Below, one piece after another: positions 8,279 through 18,265 of a stretch of 64,000 bases of DNA (positions within the stretch are counted from its first letter, which is position 1; each line of letters starts with the position of its first letter). The stretch covers positions 28,026 through 92,025 of the forward strand of contig DATLYW010000024.1 in NCBI GenBank assembly GCA_035574315.1, given 5' to 3'. The notes below the pieces were generated by a model that saw only the letters and a program-made list of their open reading frames with translations, made no database searches and was not told the origin of the DNA. Made by a program: the position numbers and the translations under genes. The stretch comes from Candidatus Zixiibacteriota bacterium. Its GTDB lineage: Bacteria; Desulfobacterota; Binatia; UBA9968.

Positions 8279-9621
8279 GGCACCGAAGCGGTCCCGGCGG
8301 CCGAAGCTCCCCGGAGCTCGATCTCGACCAGCCGCCGCCAGGTTTCCAGGTCGCGCAGCGCGCGCTGCGCCAGGATCTCCCGCTTCTGCCTTTTCGAGGC
8401 CGCTCCGGCGACCGGCGGCAAAAGCCCGAAGTTGACGTTCATCGGCTGGAAGTGCCGCCGGTGCGGATCGCTGATGTAGCGGACCAGGGAGCCGAGCGCG
8501 GTCGTGGGCGGAGGAACGACCGGCGGCTTGCCGGCGACCAGCAGCACCGCATTCAATCCGGCGAGCAGGCCGCTGGCCGCTGATTCGACATAGCCTTCCA
8601 CGCCGGTGATCTGCCCGGCGAAGAGCAGACTCTCGCGCCGGCGCCACTGCAGGGTCGGCTGCAGATGCGCGGGCGCGTCGATGAAGGTGTTGCGGTGCAG
8701 GCTCCCGAGCCGGACGAACTCGGCTTGCGCCAGCCCCGGGAGCATGGAGAACACCCGGCGTTGCTCGGGATACGTCATCTTGGTCTGGAAGCCGACCAGG
8801 TTGTAGAGCGTCGCCTCGCGGTTTTCCTGTCTGAGCTGAACCACGGCGTACGGCCGCCTCCCGGTTCGCGGATCCACCAGCCCCACGGCCCGCATCGGGC
8901 CGAACGCCAGGGTTTCACGCCCGCGGTCCGCCATCTCCTCGATCGGCATGCAGCCTTCGAATGGCACGAAGCGCTCGAAGCTGCGCGTCGGGACGCGCTC
9001 GGCCGTTCTGAGCGCGTCGACGAAACGCTCGTATTCTTCGCGGGTGAGCGGCAGGTTGAGGTAATCGCCTTCCTCGAACCCATGGCGCGATGCGCGGAAG
9101 GCGACCTTCATGTCGATCGACTCCGCCGTCACGATCGGCGAGATCGCGTCGTAAAAATAGAGGTGCTCCGAGCCCAGCATGGCCGCCAGCGCCTCCCCCA
9201 GCGCGGCAGAAGTGAGGGGGCCGGTCGCGATGATCGTCAGCCCGTCCGGCACCTCGACGACTTCCTCGCGCACGACGCGCACCGTCGGAAGCGCCGCCAG
9301 CGCCTCTCCCAGCGCGGCAGAGAACAACGCCCGGTCGACCGCCAGGGCAGAGCCGGCCGGAACGCGGGCCGCCTCCGCGGCGCGAACGACCACCGACCCC
9401 AGCCGCCGCATCTCTTCTTTCAGCAAACCGGCGGGAGTGTGGAGCGCGTTCGAGCGCAGCGAGTTGCTGCAAACCAGCTCGCCGATATCGGCCGTCGAAT
9501 GGGCCTCGGTCATGCGCCGCGGGCGCATCTCGAAAAGCTCGACCCGCACTCCCCGGCGCCCCAGCTGCCAGGCCGCCTCCGCACCCGCAAGGCCGGCTCC
9601 GATCACGCGTACGGGCTCCAT
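8275..9621 (-). CDS. trmFO: Methylenetetrahydrofolate-tRNA-(uracil-5-)-methyltransferase TrmFO
   Basis: Folate- and FAD-dependent enzyme making ribothymidine at U54 of tRNA. The 448-residue length is typical. The N-terminal FAD-binding Rossmann motif is [15 protein letters not shown], followed by the family signature [11 protein letters not shown] near residue 48. ALAVDR, the FYDAISPIV segment and the [16 protein letters not shown] block with its downstream [12 protein letters not shown] motif are all present. It stands 4 nt downstream of topA, a very common bacterial neighbour, and overlaps ppx by 4 nt. Confidence 0.97.
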   Translation of the reverse strand: MEPVRVIGAGLAGAEAAWQLGRRGVRVELFEMRPRRMTEAHSTADIGELVCSNSLRSNALHTPAGLLKEEMRRLGSVVVRAAEAARVPAGSALAVDRALFSAALGEALAALPTVRVVREEVVEVPDGLTIIATGPLTSAALGEALAAMLGSEHLYFYDAISPIVTAESIDMKVAFRASRHGFEEGDYLNLPLTREEYERFVDALRTAERVPTRSFERFVPFEGCMPIEEMADRGRETLAFGPMRAVGLVDPRTGRRPYAVVQLRQENREATLYNLVGFQTKMTYPEQRRVFSMLPGLAQAEFVRLGSLHRNTFIDAPAHLQPTLQWRRRESLLFAGQITGVEGYVESAASGLLAGLNAVLLVAGKPPVVPPPTTALGSLVRYISDPHRRHFQPMNVNFGLLPPVAGAASKRQKREILAQRALRDLETWRRLVEIELRGASAAGTASVP

Positions 9622-9625
9622 CGGG

Positions 9626-11917
9626 CTATTCTCCCGCAGGCGCCGAATAGTCGCACTCCCTGCTGTAGCAACGGCGCGAGCGCCCTGTCCGCTTGGTCAC
9701 CTTTTCCACCAGGATGGGCACGCCGCACTTCGGGCAGGGACCGGGAACCGGCCGGTCCCACGACGCGAACTTGCATTCGGGGTAGCGGTCACAGCCGTAA
9801 AAGACCTTGCCGCGGCGCGACTTGCGCTCCTTGAGGTTGCCTTCCTTGCATTCCGGGCATTTGATCCCCAGATCGACCGGTTTTTCGAGCGGCCGGATGT
9901 TGCTGCATTCCGGATACCCGCTGCAGCCGAGGAACTTCCCGTACTTGCCCCACCTGAGCTGCATCGGCCGGCCGCACTGCTCGCAGGTCTCCTTGATCTC
10001 GGCATCGGGCGCGACCTGGACTTTCCCCTTCTCGTCGCGCCGGAAGTTTTTCGTGTTCTTGCAGTCCGGGTAACGCGGGCAGGCGAGGAACTCGCCGTTG
10101 CGCCCCCACTTCACCACCATCATCGCCCCGCACTTGTCGCAGGCGATGTCCGTGGGCACTTCCTGGCGCTTGACGTTCCGCATCTGGGACTCGGCCTTCT
10201 TGAGATCGCGGGAGAAGGGGACGTAAAAGCGCTTCATCGCTTTGGTCCACTCCTCCCTCCCCTGCTCGATCTTGTCGAGCTCGTCCTCCATTCCGGCCGT
10301 GAACTTGACGTTCAGGATGTCAGGAAAGCTGTCGACCAGCAGGTCGGTCACGAGAAAGCCTAGCTCGGTCGGCACCAGCGCCCGGCGCTCGTCCTGCGCG
10401 ACGTATTCCCGATCGAGGATGTTCGAGATGATGGTCGCGTAGGTCGATGGCCGGCCGATGCCTTTCTCGTCCAGTTCCTTGATCAGCGAGGCCGGAGTGT
10501 AGCGCGGCGGCGGCTGCGTGAAGTGCTGCTTCGGCTCCATCGACAGGAGCTTCAGGGATTCGCCCTTCTGCAGGTCTGGCAAGATCCCGTCGGCTTCCTG
10601 GTCCTCGCCGTCCGCCGCCCCGTCGGGCTCCGCCCCTTCGATGTAGACCCGCATGAAGCCATCGAACTTGACCTGCTGTCCGGTCGCGCGAAAAACCGCC
10701 TCGCGCACCGGGATCTCGAAGGCGGTTTGATCGTACAAGGCCGGCACCATCTGGCTGGCGACGAAACGGTCCCAGATCAGCTGGTAGAGCTGGAACGCGT
10801 CCCGCTTGAGAAAGCGGCGCACCCGCTCCGGCGCATAGTCCATCGAAGTGGGCCGGATCGCCTCGTGTGCGTCCTGGGCACCTTTCTTGGATCGATAGGT
10901 GTTCGGCTTCGCCGGAACGTAGCTGCGGCCGTACTGTCGCTCGATGTGCTCGCGCACGGCGGCGAGCGCGTCGGCCGATATGCGGGTCGAGTCGGTCCGC
11001 ATGTAGGTGATCAGGCCTACGGACCCTTCGCTCCCCAGCTCGACCCCTTCGTAGAGCTGTTGGGCGAGCTGCATCGTACGTTTCGGCTGGAAGCCGAGCT
11101 TGCGAGCCGCTTCCTGCTGCAGCTTACTGGTGACGAACGGCGGGGCCGGATAACGGCGCCGTTCCTTTTTTTCCACCTCGCCGATGATCCAATCGGCGCC
11201 CTCGAGGGAAGCCAGGATCGCCTGGACCTTCGCCTCGTTCTCAAGCCTGAACTTCTTGTTGTCGATCCTTTCGCCCTGCCAGGCGACCAGGCGTGCCCGG
11301 AAGGACGGGGGCAGCCGTCCCTCCAGCAGCGCGGTGACCGACCAGTACTCCTGCGGCTGAAACGCGCGGATCTCTCTCTCGCGCTCGCAGACCAGCCGCA
11401 CGGCCACGGATTGAACCCGGCCGGCGCTCAACCCGCGTCGCACCTTGCTCCACAGCAAGGGGCTGATCTGATAGCCGACCAGACGGTCGAGCACCCGCCG
11501 CGCGATCTGCGCATCGAACTTGTTGCGGTCGAGCTCGCGCGGGTTGGCGATCGCTTCGAGCACCGCCTTGCGGGTGATTTCGTTGATGAGAACCCGGTGA
11601 ACCCGCTTGTGGTCCTTGGCCACCTGATCGGCGATGTGCCAGGCGATCGCCTCGCCTTCGCGGTCGGGATCGGAGGCGAGATAGATGTTTTCCTTCCCCC
11701 TGGCCGCCCGTTTCAGCTCCTCGATCACCTTCTTCTTGGACTGGATGACGTGGAAGTCCGGAGCGAAATTCCTCTTGATGTCGACGCCCAGCTTGTTCTT
11801 GGGCAGATCGACGATGTGCCCCACCGAAGCCTTGACCTGAAAATCGCGGCCCAGATACCGTTCCAGGGTTCTGGCTTTGGCTGGAGATTCGACGATGACT
11901 AAGTTCTTCGCTGCCAT
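9626..11917 (-). CDS. topA: DNA topoisomerase I
   Basis: Type IA topoisomerase relaxing negative supercoils, 763 residues. The Toprim domain is N-terminal, with the acidic motif [10 protein letters not shown] at residues 81-90. The catalytic tyrosine is Y305 in [11 protein letters not shown]. Four C-terminal zinc ribbons can be counted, starting at [24 protein letters not shown] and CPKCGVPI; the last ends in C-x4-C spacing (CYSRECDY), slightly unlike the rest. It is 19 nt after dprA and 4 nt before trmFO, so it belongs to a dprA-topA-trmFO-ppx operon. Confidence 0.98.
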   Translation of the reverse strand: MAAKNLVIVESPAKARTLERYLGRDFQVKASVGHIVDLPKNKLGVDIKRNFAPDFHVIQSKKKVIEELKRAARGKENIYLASDPDREGEAIAWHIADQVAKDHKRVHRVLINEITRKAVLEAIANPRELDRNKFDAQIARRVLDRLVGYQISPLLWSKVRRGLSAGRVQSVAVRLVCEREREIRAFQPQEYWSVTALLEGRLPPSFRARLVAWQGERIDNKKFRLENEAKVQAILASLEGADWIIGEVEKKERRRYPAPPFVTSKLQQEAARKLGFQPKRTMQLAQQLYEGVELGSEGSVGLITYMRTDSTRISADALAAVREHIERQYGRSYVPAKPNTYRSKKGAQDAHEAIRPTSMDYAPERVRRFLKRDAFQLYQLIWDRFVASQMVPALYDQTAFEIPVREAVFRATGQQVKFDGFMRVYIEGAEPDGAADGEDQEADGILPDLQKGESLKLLSMEPKQHFTQPPPRYTPASLIKELDEKGIGRPSTYATIISNILDREYVAQDERRALVPTELGFLVTDLLVDSFPDILNVKFTAGMEDELDKIEQGREEWTKAMKRFYVPFSRDLKKAESQMRNVKRQEVPTDIACDKCGAMMVVKWGRNGEFLACPRYPDCKNTKNFRRDEKGKVQVAPDAEIKETCEQCGRPMQLRWGKYGKFLGCSGYPECSNIRPLEKPVDLGIKCPECKEGNLKERKSRRGKVFYGCDRYPECKFASWDRPVPGPCPKCGVPILVEKVTKRTGRSRRCYSRECDYSAPAGE

Positions 11918-11936
11918 AGCTCCTTTTCTAGCTTAA

Positions 11937-13085
11937 CTAACGCTCCACGGCGTATCGACCGCCGGGCAGTTGCTTGAGATACCCCTGAAGCTCGAGGTTC
12001 AGGAGAATCTCGGAGATTCGCCCCGCCGGAAGGCCCGTCGCGTCGATCAGCTCGTCGACGTGCCGCGACTCTTCCCGGAGCATTTCGAAAACCTGCCGGA
12101 CGTCCTCCGGGGCGTCCGGCGCGAGCGCCAGCGCGTCATGGCCCGGGCCTTCAGAGGAGACCGCCGGAAGCTGGGGCGCGATTTCTTCAATGATATCGCC
12201 GACGCTCTCGACGAGCTTGGCCCCGCGCCGGATCAGCTGGTGCGGGCCACGACTGCGGCTCGAGCCCGCCGGCCCCGGCACGGCAAAGATCTCCCTTCCC
12301 TGCTCCGCCGCCAGCTCCGCCGTGATCAACGAACCGCTTTTTTCCGTCGCCTCGACCACGACAACCCCCAGGGACAGACCGCTGATCAGGCGGTTGCGCG
12401 CTGGAAAGTGATGGGCCATCGGGCGCGACCCCAGGGGCAGCTCCGATAGCACGGCGCCTCTTTCTGCGATCCGCCGATAGAGGCCTACGTGCTCCGGCGG
12501 GTAAACGCGGTCGGCTCCGGAACCGAGCACCGCAATGGTTCTTCCGTGCGCGGCCAGAGCGCCTTCGTGCGCCGCGCCGTCTATCCCGCGCGCCATCCCG
12601 CTCACCACGGTAAACCCTGCGGCGGCCAAGCCGCGGCAAAGCTCGGATGCGATCCGGCGGCCGTAATCGCTGGCGCTTCTCGAGCCGACGACCGCCACCG
12701 CCCGATCGTCGGCCGGCTGCAGGGCGCCTTTGACGTAAAGGAAAGGCGGCGGGTCGGCGATTGCCCGCAACCGCGCCGGATACTCGTTCGACGCGAAGGG
12801 GACGATCCGGATCCCGGCTTGCTCGGCCCGCCGAAGTTCCTCTTCGACCCCGGACCAGTCCGTAAAACTCGCCAGCGCCTCCATGGCGACCTCGTTCAGG
12901 CCCTTTACCCGAGCCAGGTCGCCTGCCGACGCCTGTAGTGCGAGCGTTGGGTCTCCGAAATGTTCGACGAGCCTTTTAAACCCCGAGCCGCCCAGGCCGG
13001 CTATGCGGCTCAAGGCAACCCACGCAGCGGCCCCGCCACCCTCCATCCCCACCCCTCCGACGCGAGCCAAGGTAGGTTCAACCAT
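11937..13085 (-). CDS. dprA: DNA-processing protein DprA
   Basis: Loads RecA on incoming single-stranded DNA during natural transformation (Smf/DprA family), 382 residues. The N-terminal helical region (WVALSRIAGLGGSGFKRLVEHFG) is SAM/HhH-like. The Rossmann core carries VVGSRSASDYGRR, VSGMARGIDGAAHEGAL, VLGSGADRVYPPEH and the FPARNRLISGLS motif. A C-terminal winged-helix domain covers about residues 315-382 (VFEMLREESRHVDELI...). An in-frame ATG 13 codons later is a possible alternative start. It begins a probable operon with topA. Confidence 0.95.
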   Translation of the reverse strand: MVEPTLARVGGVGMEGGGAAAWVALSRIAGLGGSGFKRLVEHFGDPTLALQASAGDLARVKGLNEVAMEALASFTDWSGVEEELRRAEQAGIRIVPFASNEYPARLRAIADPPPFLYVKGALQPADDRAVAVVGSRSASDYGRRIASELCRGLAAAGFTVVSGMARGIDGAAHEGALAAHGRTIAVLGSGADRVYPPEHVGLYRRIAERGAVLSELPLGSRPMAHHFPARNRLISGLSLGVVVVEATEKSGSLITAELAAEQGREIFAVPGPAGSSRSRGPHQLIRRGAKLVESVGDIIEEIAPQLPAVSSEGPGHDALALAPDAPEDVRQVFEMLREESRHVDELIDATGLPAGRISEILLNLELQGYLKQLPGGRYAVER

Positions 13086-13231
13086 CGGTTCTCCCGCCCC
13101 TGTCAGGGCGTTGCCGCAGACGAGGCGACTGGCGCCGCGGGCGAGATAATAAAATGATAAGGTAAAATGCGCCCGAAGGCTAGAACCGGGTCAAGGCGCT
13201 TCGGCGCTAGCCCCTGTCCGGGGTCTTAACG

Positions 13232-13260
13232 CGTTTAACAGCGGCTAAAGCCCCTGTCAA
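13232..13260 (-). promoter_or_regulatory. Candidate σ70 promoter for dprA-topA
   Basis: The minus strand has TTGACA (13260-13255, perfect -35), 17 nt, TAAACG (13237-13232, 3/6). The -35 overlaps the der stop codon. The 171-bp gap between der and dprA also contains a short CCCC/GGGG inverted repeat and an AT-rich tract near 13145-13165, so the real start could lie closer to dprA. Confidence 0.35.
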
Positions 13261-14645
13261 CGCCTGTCTCCCTTCCGCTCCTCGCGGCGCGCCCGGAAGA
13301 TCAGCCGAAGCGGCGCGTGGGCAAAACCCAGCTCCTGCCGCAGCTGCTGCGCGAGGTACCTCCGGTAGCCCTCGGGCACAGCCCCGGGAAAGTTTACAAA
13401 AACCGTAAAAGCCGGTGGCCGAACACCCGTTTGGGTGGCGTAGAAAAATTTCACAGCCTTTCCCTTGTAGAGAGGAGGGGCGTGGGCCTGGACCGCACGC
13501 CGCAGCGCCTGGTTCACCAGCGACGTCGAGACCCGCCGCCGGTAAACGTCCAGCAAATCCCGCGCGGTTTCGAGCATCTTTGCCACGCCGTAGCCGGTCG
13601 CCGCGGCGATGAAAACGACCGGCACGAACTCCAGAAACGGGAGCTTGAGATAGACCTCGCGGCGGTAGTAGTCCTCGGACCGGTTGCCGTTTTTGGCCAT
13701 CAGGTCCCACTTGTTGACGGCGATCAGCTGGGCCTTGCCCCGCTGATGAGCGTAGCCCAGGATCTGGGCATCCTGGTCGGTCACACCTTCGGGACCGTCA
13801 AGTATATGGATCACCAGATCCGCCCGGTCCACCGAGCGCAGCGCCCGCTGGACGCTGGTACGTTCCAGACGGCCGCTGATCCGAGCCTTGCGCCGGATCC
13901 CGGCCGTATCGATCAGCAGGCAGGGCTCGCCTTTGAGGTCGAAAGGGCTGTCGACGGAGTCGCGGGTGGTCCCCGGGGTTGCCGCCACCACGGACCGCTC
14001 GAACCCGAGCAGGCGGTTGATCAGCGTCGACTTCCCGACGTTTGGCCGCCCGACGACCGCGATGCAAAGCGGGCCCTCGGCCTGGCCCGGTTGCGCTTCA
14101 CCGCCGGGTGCTTCCGGGAGCCTGCGGGCGATCTCGTCGAGCAGATCGGCGACGCCCGATCCGTGCTCGGCGGAGATCGGCAGCAAAGGCTCCAGACCGA
14201 GCTCGTAAAATTCGTAGAGAGCGGCGGCCCTGGCCGGGGAATCGATCTTGTTTACGGCGAAGACGACCGGTTTGCCGACCCCGCGCAGTGAGTCGACGAC
14301 GTCGCGATCCAGGGGATTCAGGCCGCTCTTGCCGTCGAACAGGAAGATGACGACGTCGGCTTCCGCCAGGGCCAGCTGGCTCTGACGTTGCACGTGGGCT
14401 TCGACGTCGCTTTCCGCTCCCGGGACGAGCCCGCCGGTGTCGATGAGGCGGAATCGCCGCCCGCGCCACTCGGCCTCGCCGTAGTTGCGGTCGCGCGTCA
14501 CGCCGGGAACGTCGTCGACGATCGCCTTGCGCTGACCGATCAGTCGGTTGAAAAGCGTCGACTTGCCGACATTCGGCCGTCCGACGATCGCGACCACGGG
14601 CAGGCCGCTCGGCCCGGGGCGCGGCGAGGGCGAAGCGCCGCCCAT
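13257..14645 (-). CDS. der: Ribosome biogenesis GTPase Der (EngA)
   Basis: Essential tandem-GTPase needed for 50S ribosomal subunit assembly, 462 residues. Two complete G domains are visible. The first has G1 GRPNVGKST at residues 22-30, G3 DTGG and G4 NKID. The second has G1 GRPNVGKST near residue 198, DTAG and NKWD. A C-terminal KH-like domain carries PPAFTVFVNFP. It begins 1 nt after the era stop, so era and der are co-transcribed. Confidence 0.98.
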   Translation of the reverse strand: MGGASPSPRPGPSGLPVVAIVGRPNVGKSTLFNRLIGQRKAIVDDVPGVTRDRNYGEAEWRGRRFRLIDTGGLVPGAESDVEAHVQRQSQLALAEADVVIFLFDGKSGLNPLDRDVVDSLRGVGKPVVFAVNKIDSPARAAALYEFYELGLEPLLPISAEHGSGVADLLDEIARRLPEAPGGEAQPGQAEGPLCIAVVGRPNVGKSTLINRLLGFERSVVAATPGTTRDSVDSPFDLKGEPCLLIDTAGIRRKARISGRLERTSVQRALRSVDRADLVIHILDGPEGVTDQDAQILGYAHQRGKAQLIAVNKWDLMAKNGNRSEDYYRREVYLKLPFLEFVPVVFIAAATGYGVAKMLETARDLLDVYRRRVSTSLVNQALRRAVQAHAPPLYKGKAVKFFYATQTGVRPPAFTVFVNFPGAVPEGYRRYLAQQLRQELGFAHAPLRLIFRARREERKGDRR

Positions 14646-14646
14646 G

Positions 14647-15570
14647 TCACAAACCCATCTCCTTGAGCGCCTGCAGGTTCTGCGTCCATCCTTCGTCGAC
14701 GCGGACGAACAATTCGAGAAAAACCCTGCATCCGAGCAGCGCTTCCAGCTCTTCCCGGGCTTGCCTGCCGATCTCCTTCAACATCGCCCCCTTTTTCCCG
14801 ATCAAGATCGGCTTGTGGGAAGCTCGCTCGGTGTGGATGGTCGCCTTGATCACGACCAGGTTTTTTTCTTCTTTTTCGGTGAACTCGTCGATCGTCACCG
14901 CCACGCCGTAGGGGATTTCCTCGCGGGTGAGCAAGAAAATCTTCTCGCGGATGATTTCGGACGCCACGAAGCGCTCGCTCTGGTCGGTGAACTCCCCCTC
15001 GGGAAAATAACGTGGTCCCTCCGGCAGCCACCCCTCGACGGTTTTCAGCACCTCCGCGAGACCCTCCCCCTTGAGTGCGCTGATCGGAATGATCTCCTTG
15101 CCGGGCAGGAGCTCCGAGCATCGCTGGATGAGCGGCAGCAACTTGCTCTTGGCCACCAGATCGATCTTGTTGAGCAGGATCAGGACCGGTGTCTGCAGCG
15201 GCCGCAGCGCCTCCGCGATCCGCTCTTCCTCCGGTCCGATCCGGTCGTGCGCGTCAAGCAGCCAGAGAACGCCGTCGACCTCGTGCAGCGTCTGCAGCGC
15301 GATCTCCACCATGCGCCGGTTCATCAACGAGTGGGCCTGGTGGATGCCGGGCGTGTCGAGAAAAATGATCTGCGATCGCGACGTAGTGCGAATGCCGGTG
15401 ATGCGGTTGCGCGTGGTTTGAGGCTTGGGCGTGACGATCGCCACCTTTTCTCCGAGCAGCTGATTGAGGAGCGTCGACTTCCCGACGTTCGGCCGCCCGA
15501 TGATCGCCACGTAGCCGGAGCGAAACGGAGTCTCGGGTCCGCCCTTGTTCTTGTCCGAGGGCTCTGTCAT
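14647..15570 (-). CDS. era: GTPase Era
   Basis: GTPase that binds the 3' end of 16S rRNA and matures the 30S subunit, 307 residues. G1 GRPNVGKST is at residues 25-33, G3 FLDTPGIHQAH near residue 72, and G4 LNKIDLV near residue 135. The C-terminal KH domain includes the GXXG-type turn in ILIGKKGAMLKEIG. It is first in an era-der operon and divergent from a metallopeptidase-like gene whose coding start nearly abuts it. Confidence 0.98.
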   Translation of the reverse strand: MTEPSDKNKGGPETPFRSGYVAIIGRPNVGKSTLLNQLLGEKVAIVTPKPQTTRNRITGIRTTSRSQIIFLDTPGIHQAHSLMNRRMVEIALQTLHEVDGVLWLLDAHDRIGPEEERIAEALRPLQTPVLILLNKIDLVAKSKLLPLIQRCSELLPGKEIIPISALKGEGLAEVLKTVEGWLPEGPRYFPEGEFTDQSERFVASEIIREKIFLLTREEIPYGVAVTIDEFTEKEEKNLVVIKATIHTERASHKPILIGKKGAMLKEIGRQAREELEALLGCRVFLELFVRVDEGWTQNLQALKEMGL

Positions 15571-15591
15571 AAACTGGTCAGACGCGCGGTT

Positions 15592-15619
15592 ATTATGGCA
15601 CGCAGGAACCGCGGTTCAA
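15592..15619 (-). promoter_or_regulatory. Candidate σ70 promoter for era-der
   Basis: The minus strand reads TTGAAC (15619-15614), 16 nt, CATAAT (15597-15592); the -10 is a 5/6 match. It lies 22 nt upstream of the era ATG and would overlap the proposed start codon of the divergent SprT-like gene, which hints that the latter may start later. Confidence 0.45.
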
Positions 15620-16260
15620 GATTGACGGCGCCCGAGGCGAGGATCGCGTTCACGCCGGGAATGAAAAAGCGGCTCACGCGGCGCGCGCTCGCGATGATCG
15701 AGCGATCGCTGGCGCTGTTTCCCGAGCTGCGGCATCATCCGGTCACCATCGGCTACACGCTCACGCACCTCGGCAGCGCTTCGGTCACCTGTCGCGCCGG
15801 CGGGACTGCGCGCCTGGCGATCCGGCTCAAGGTAAACTGCCTTTCCTACCAGACCATCGGACACGAGCTCACGCACCTCGTCCAGGGCTTGGCGCGCGGC
15901 GGCCGCCATTCCCGCGCCGCGCCGATCGGGAAAATCCCCGGCGGCGAAAAACAATGCGACATCTGGACGCTGGCTCGCAGCCGGCTCTTCTGCGACGACC
16001 CGCCGACCTACCTCAGGCTGCCGCGCGTCGTTCGACAGCGCTGGCACCAGTACGCCGGCCGGGTCCGCCGCCTGTGCATCCGGGCGATCGCCCAACGGCC
16101 TGCGCGGCGGTGCTACATCCGATGGCTGGAAACCGAGATTCGAAAGCTGGCGCGCGTCGTTCCGCCCGGCGGTCCGGGAGCGGAGCAACTGGCGCTGCCC
16201 TTCGGGCGGGCGGCGCGGAACGGCAGGCAGGTTGAGATCGGCGCCCCGGGCGTGACCTAG
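15595..16260 (+). CDS. SprT-like/HEXXH zinc metallopeptidase domain protein
   Basis: A 221-residue basic protein with the metal-binding helix GHELTHLVQGLARGG (HEXXH form HELTH at residues 90-94), preceded by a strand-rich segment (VTIGYTLTHLG...LAIRLKVNCLSY). After the helix come IPGGEKQCDIWTLARS and FCDDPPTYL, the general layout of SprT-like or related zincin domains. The N-terminal start is uncertain: ATG 15595 lacks a Shine-Dalgarno, and ATG 15661 (199 residues) also begins plausibly. No signal peptide is seen. It converges on the aldo/keto reductase gene, sharing a CTAG at the stops. Substrate unknown. Confidence 0.7.
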   Translation: MARRNRGSRLTAPEARIAFTPGMKKRLTRRALAMIERSLALFPELRHHPVTIGYTLTHLGSASVTCRAGGTARLAIRLKVNCLSYQTIGHELTHLVQGLARGGRHSRAAPIGKIPGGEKQCDIWTLARSRLFCDDPPTYLRLPRVVRQRWHQYAGRVRRLCIRAIAQRPARRCYIRWLETEIRKLARVVPPGGPGAEQLALPFGRAARNGRQVEIGAPGVT

Positions 16261-17195
16261 GCGCGGAGCAACGCTTCGACTTCAGCGAGCTCGCCATCGC
16301 CGAGCTTCCAGTCCACGGCGGCGACGTTGCGGATCACTTGCTCGGCCCTCGTCGCGCCGGTGATCACCGAACAGACCTGCGGCTGGGCCAGCAGCCACGC
16401 CTGGGCCAGCTCGTGGACGCGCCGACCGCGCTGTTCCGCCCACGCCGCGAGCCGGGCGACCCGTTTGAAGTTGTCTTCGGTCATCCGCTCGCGGACGTAG
16501 CGGTTGCTCTCCCCGCGCGAGCCCGGCGGCGGAGGCTTCCCCTGCTCGTACTTGCCGGTCAGGAAACCTCCCGCAAGGGGATAGTAGGGAACGAAACCGA
16601 CCCGTTGCGCCCGGCAATAGGGCAGCACCTCGCGCTCGACGTCCCGGCTGAGCAGATTGTATTCGGACTGTATCGCCACGAACGGGCTCCAGCCGCGAAG
16701 CAAGGCCACGGCGTTGGCATGCGCGAGCTGCCAGGAGGCGAACGCGGAGGCACCGACGTATCGCACCTTGCCCGCGCGGATCAGATCATCGAGGGCGCGC
16801 AGCGTCTCCTCGATTGGAGTGGTGCTATCCCATCGGTGAACGTAGTAGAGATCGACGTGATCGGTCTGCAGCCGTCGCAGGCTCGCGTCGATCGCCTGCA
16901 TAATATGGTAGCGCGAGGCTCCCCAGGTGTTCGGCCCATCTTTTCGCGGAAAGGAAAACTTGGTGGCGATCACCACTCGGTTCCACGACCCCCTGAGCGC
17001 CTGACCGAGGGATTCCTCCGAGCGTCCCTCGGTATAGATGTCCGCGGTGTCGAAGAAGTTGATCCCGGAGTCGAGAGCGGCTCCGACGATCCGCTCGACC
17101 TCCGCCTGGGGCACGTCCCCGGCACCGAGCCGGTTGCATCCCAATCCGATGGCGGAAACCCTCACTCCGGAACTGCCGAGCTGCCGGTACTCCAA
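16257..17195 (-). CDS. Aldo/keto reductase
   Basis: NAD(P)H-dependent oxidoreductase with a TIM barrel, 312 residues. The TTG at 17195 is chosen as start because AGGAGC stands 5 nt upstream and the protein then begins LEYRQLGSSGVRVSAIGLGC, as family members do. Catalytic Asp and Tyr lie in FFDTADIYTEG, Lys in VIATKFS, and His in LYYVHRWDS. It looks most like the general stress/YhdN-type group rather than a sugar-specific enzyme. The C-terminal SVITGATRAEQVIRN motif binds the cofactor phosphate. The substrate is unknown. Confidence 0.92.
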   Translation of the reverse strand: MEYRQLGSSGVRVSAIGLGCNRLGAGDVPQAEVERIVGAALDSGINFFDTADIYTEGRSEESLGQALRGSWNRVVIATKFSFPRKDGPNTWGASRYHIMQAIDASLRRLQTDHVDLYYVHRWDSTTPIEETLRALDDLIRAGKVRYVGASAFASWQLAHANAVALLRGWSPFVAIQSEYNLLSRDVEREVLPYCRAQRVGFVPYYPLAGGFLTGKYEQGKPPPPGSRGESNRYVRERMTEDNFKRVARLAAWAEQRGRRVHELAQAWLLAQPQVCSVITGATRAEQVIRNVAAVDWKLGDGELAEVEALLRA

Positions 17196-17250
17196 TCTGA
17201 GCTCCTTTCTCTCTTGCCGCGGGCGACCGTGCTTTCGGTCAGGGAAATCG

Positions 17251-17592
17251 CTAGCGCTCTTCGGGGGGCGGAGACGGCTCACCCGGACGTGATTCGCCGC
17301 AGCGCCAGCACTCGGAAAACTGTCCCTCGATCTCCTCCCCACAGCCCTCGCAGCGCCAGGGCTTTTTGACCGGATTCAGCGGCGCCAGCGTCTTCCTCAA
17401 AACGGACTCTGCTTCGAGCCGCCGCCGGTCGTCCACAACCCAGAGCTCCGGCCAGCACTCCGTCGGCGGCAGCTCGCCGGCGGCGCCGCAGAGGTCGAGC
17501 TTCCGCGTCGCGCATCGGATGCCGAACGTCTCCAGCACGTTGTTCAGGTGCGCGACCATCAGAGGATCCTTGGAAGTGTAAACCAGTTTCAT
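17251..17592 (-). CDS. DUF2007-type protein with C-terminal zinc ribbon
   Basis: A 113-residue cytoplasmic protein. The N-terminal half (MKLVYTSKDPLMVAHLNNVLETFGI, then ELPPTECWPELWVVDD) matches the DUF2007 putative signal-transducing fold. The C-terminal part has two CxxC pairs (CEGCGEEI and CWRCGES) forming a zinc ribbon. The last residues are proline/glutamate rich. It lies upstream of the aldo/keto reductase gene on the same strand, 55 nt away. Biochemical role unknown. Confidence 0.75.
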   Translation of the reverse strand: MKLVYTSKDPLMVAHLNNVLETFGIRCATRKLDLCGAAGELPPTECWPELWVVDDRRRLEAESVLRKTLAPLNPVKKPWRCEGCGEEIEGQFSECWRCGESRPGEPSPPPEER

Positions 17593-17610
17593 ACCCGCCG
17601 GGGCCGGTCG

Positions 17611-17958
17611 CTAGCCGCGACGCAGCACGCTTTCCTTGAGCTCGAGTCTTTCGCCGAGCCAGAGCGCGTGCTCAAGATGATCGCGATAGCTGTCGCCGGT
17701 GGACGGGTGCACTAGCACGCTCAAGCCCTCTCGATTCAGCATCAGCCACGGCACGATCTTGCCAAACGCCTCGGGCGTGAAGACGACCTGATACATCGGC
17801 GCCAGATGCGGACCGACCGGCTCGTCGTGCCAGCGCCCGAGCTGTACGTCGAACTCCGAGGCCAGCCCCCGCCGCACTCGCGCCGCGGCATCGCGCGTCT
17901 CGGCGGTGTAGTAGACGTGAGCGTGATAGCCTTTGATTGCCCCCGGACTGCGCGCCAT
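17611..17958 (-). CDS. DOPA 4,5-dioxygenase family protein
   Basis: A 115-residue protein of the DOPA-dioxygenase-like fold. The family landmarks are GYHAHVYYT at the N-terminus, the central GPHLAPMYQVVF, and the VLVHPSTGDSYRDHLEHALWLGE block, whose histidines are likely metal ligands. Bacterial homologues are usually of unknown substrate, so extradiol cleavage of DOPA should not be assumed. It is 18 nt upstream of the DUF2007 gene and probably in one transcript with it. Confidence 0.88.
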   Translation of the reverse strand: MARSPGAIKGYHAHVYYTAETRDAAARVRRGLASEFDVQLGRWHDEPVGPHLAPMYQVVFTPEAFGKIVPWLMLNREGLSVLVHPSTGDSYRDHLEHALWLGERLELKESVLRRG

Positions 17959-18070
17959 GGCGGCTCCTCGCGATCCTGGGGTTCTCTTAGCAGATGTCGG
18001 GAACGAAAGCCAAGCAGCGTCCGAGGAGCACGCGGGTAGCCCTCGGGCGGGCCGAGGCGCGAGAGCGCCT

Positions 18071-18265
18071 TCAGGACCTGGCGGCTTCGAGCGAGATTTC
18101 CTCGGGGAAAAGGTACTCTTCCCCGGCGCTGCCGAAATTCACGAGGATCAATTTTCGTCCGAGGTTTTCGACCGCTCTTACAAAAGTGCCCTCGCGCGGC
18201 AAAAGAACCCCGGTTTTTTGCGATCGGATCGGCTTGATGGTTTTCAGGCGATCACCTGGCTTCAT
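18071..18265 (-). CDS. Small hypothetical protein, beta-rich
   Basis: 64 residues from the ATG at 18265 (MKPGDRLKTIKPI...). A GGAG about 7 nt upstream supports this start over a further in-frame ATG at 18343. The sequence alternates short strands and turns (GDRLK, TGVLLPREGTFVRAV, KLILVNFGSAGEEYLFP) and resembles a small SH3-like barrel, with a helical end. No signal peptide or transmembrane segment. Function not recognised. Confidence 0.6.
   Translation of the reverse strand: MKPGDRLKTIKPIRSQKTGVLLPREGTFVRAVENLGRKLILVNFGSAGEEYLFPEEISLEAARS

Noticed and set aside
14548..15594. Plus-strand coding continuous with the SprT-like gene, giving a 570-residue protein
   Set aside because: The first 349 codons are antisense to era and der; only the part from 15595 onward looks like protein.
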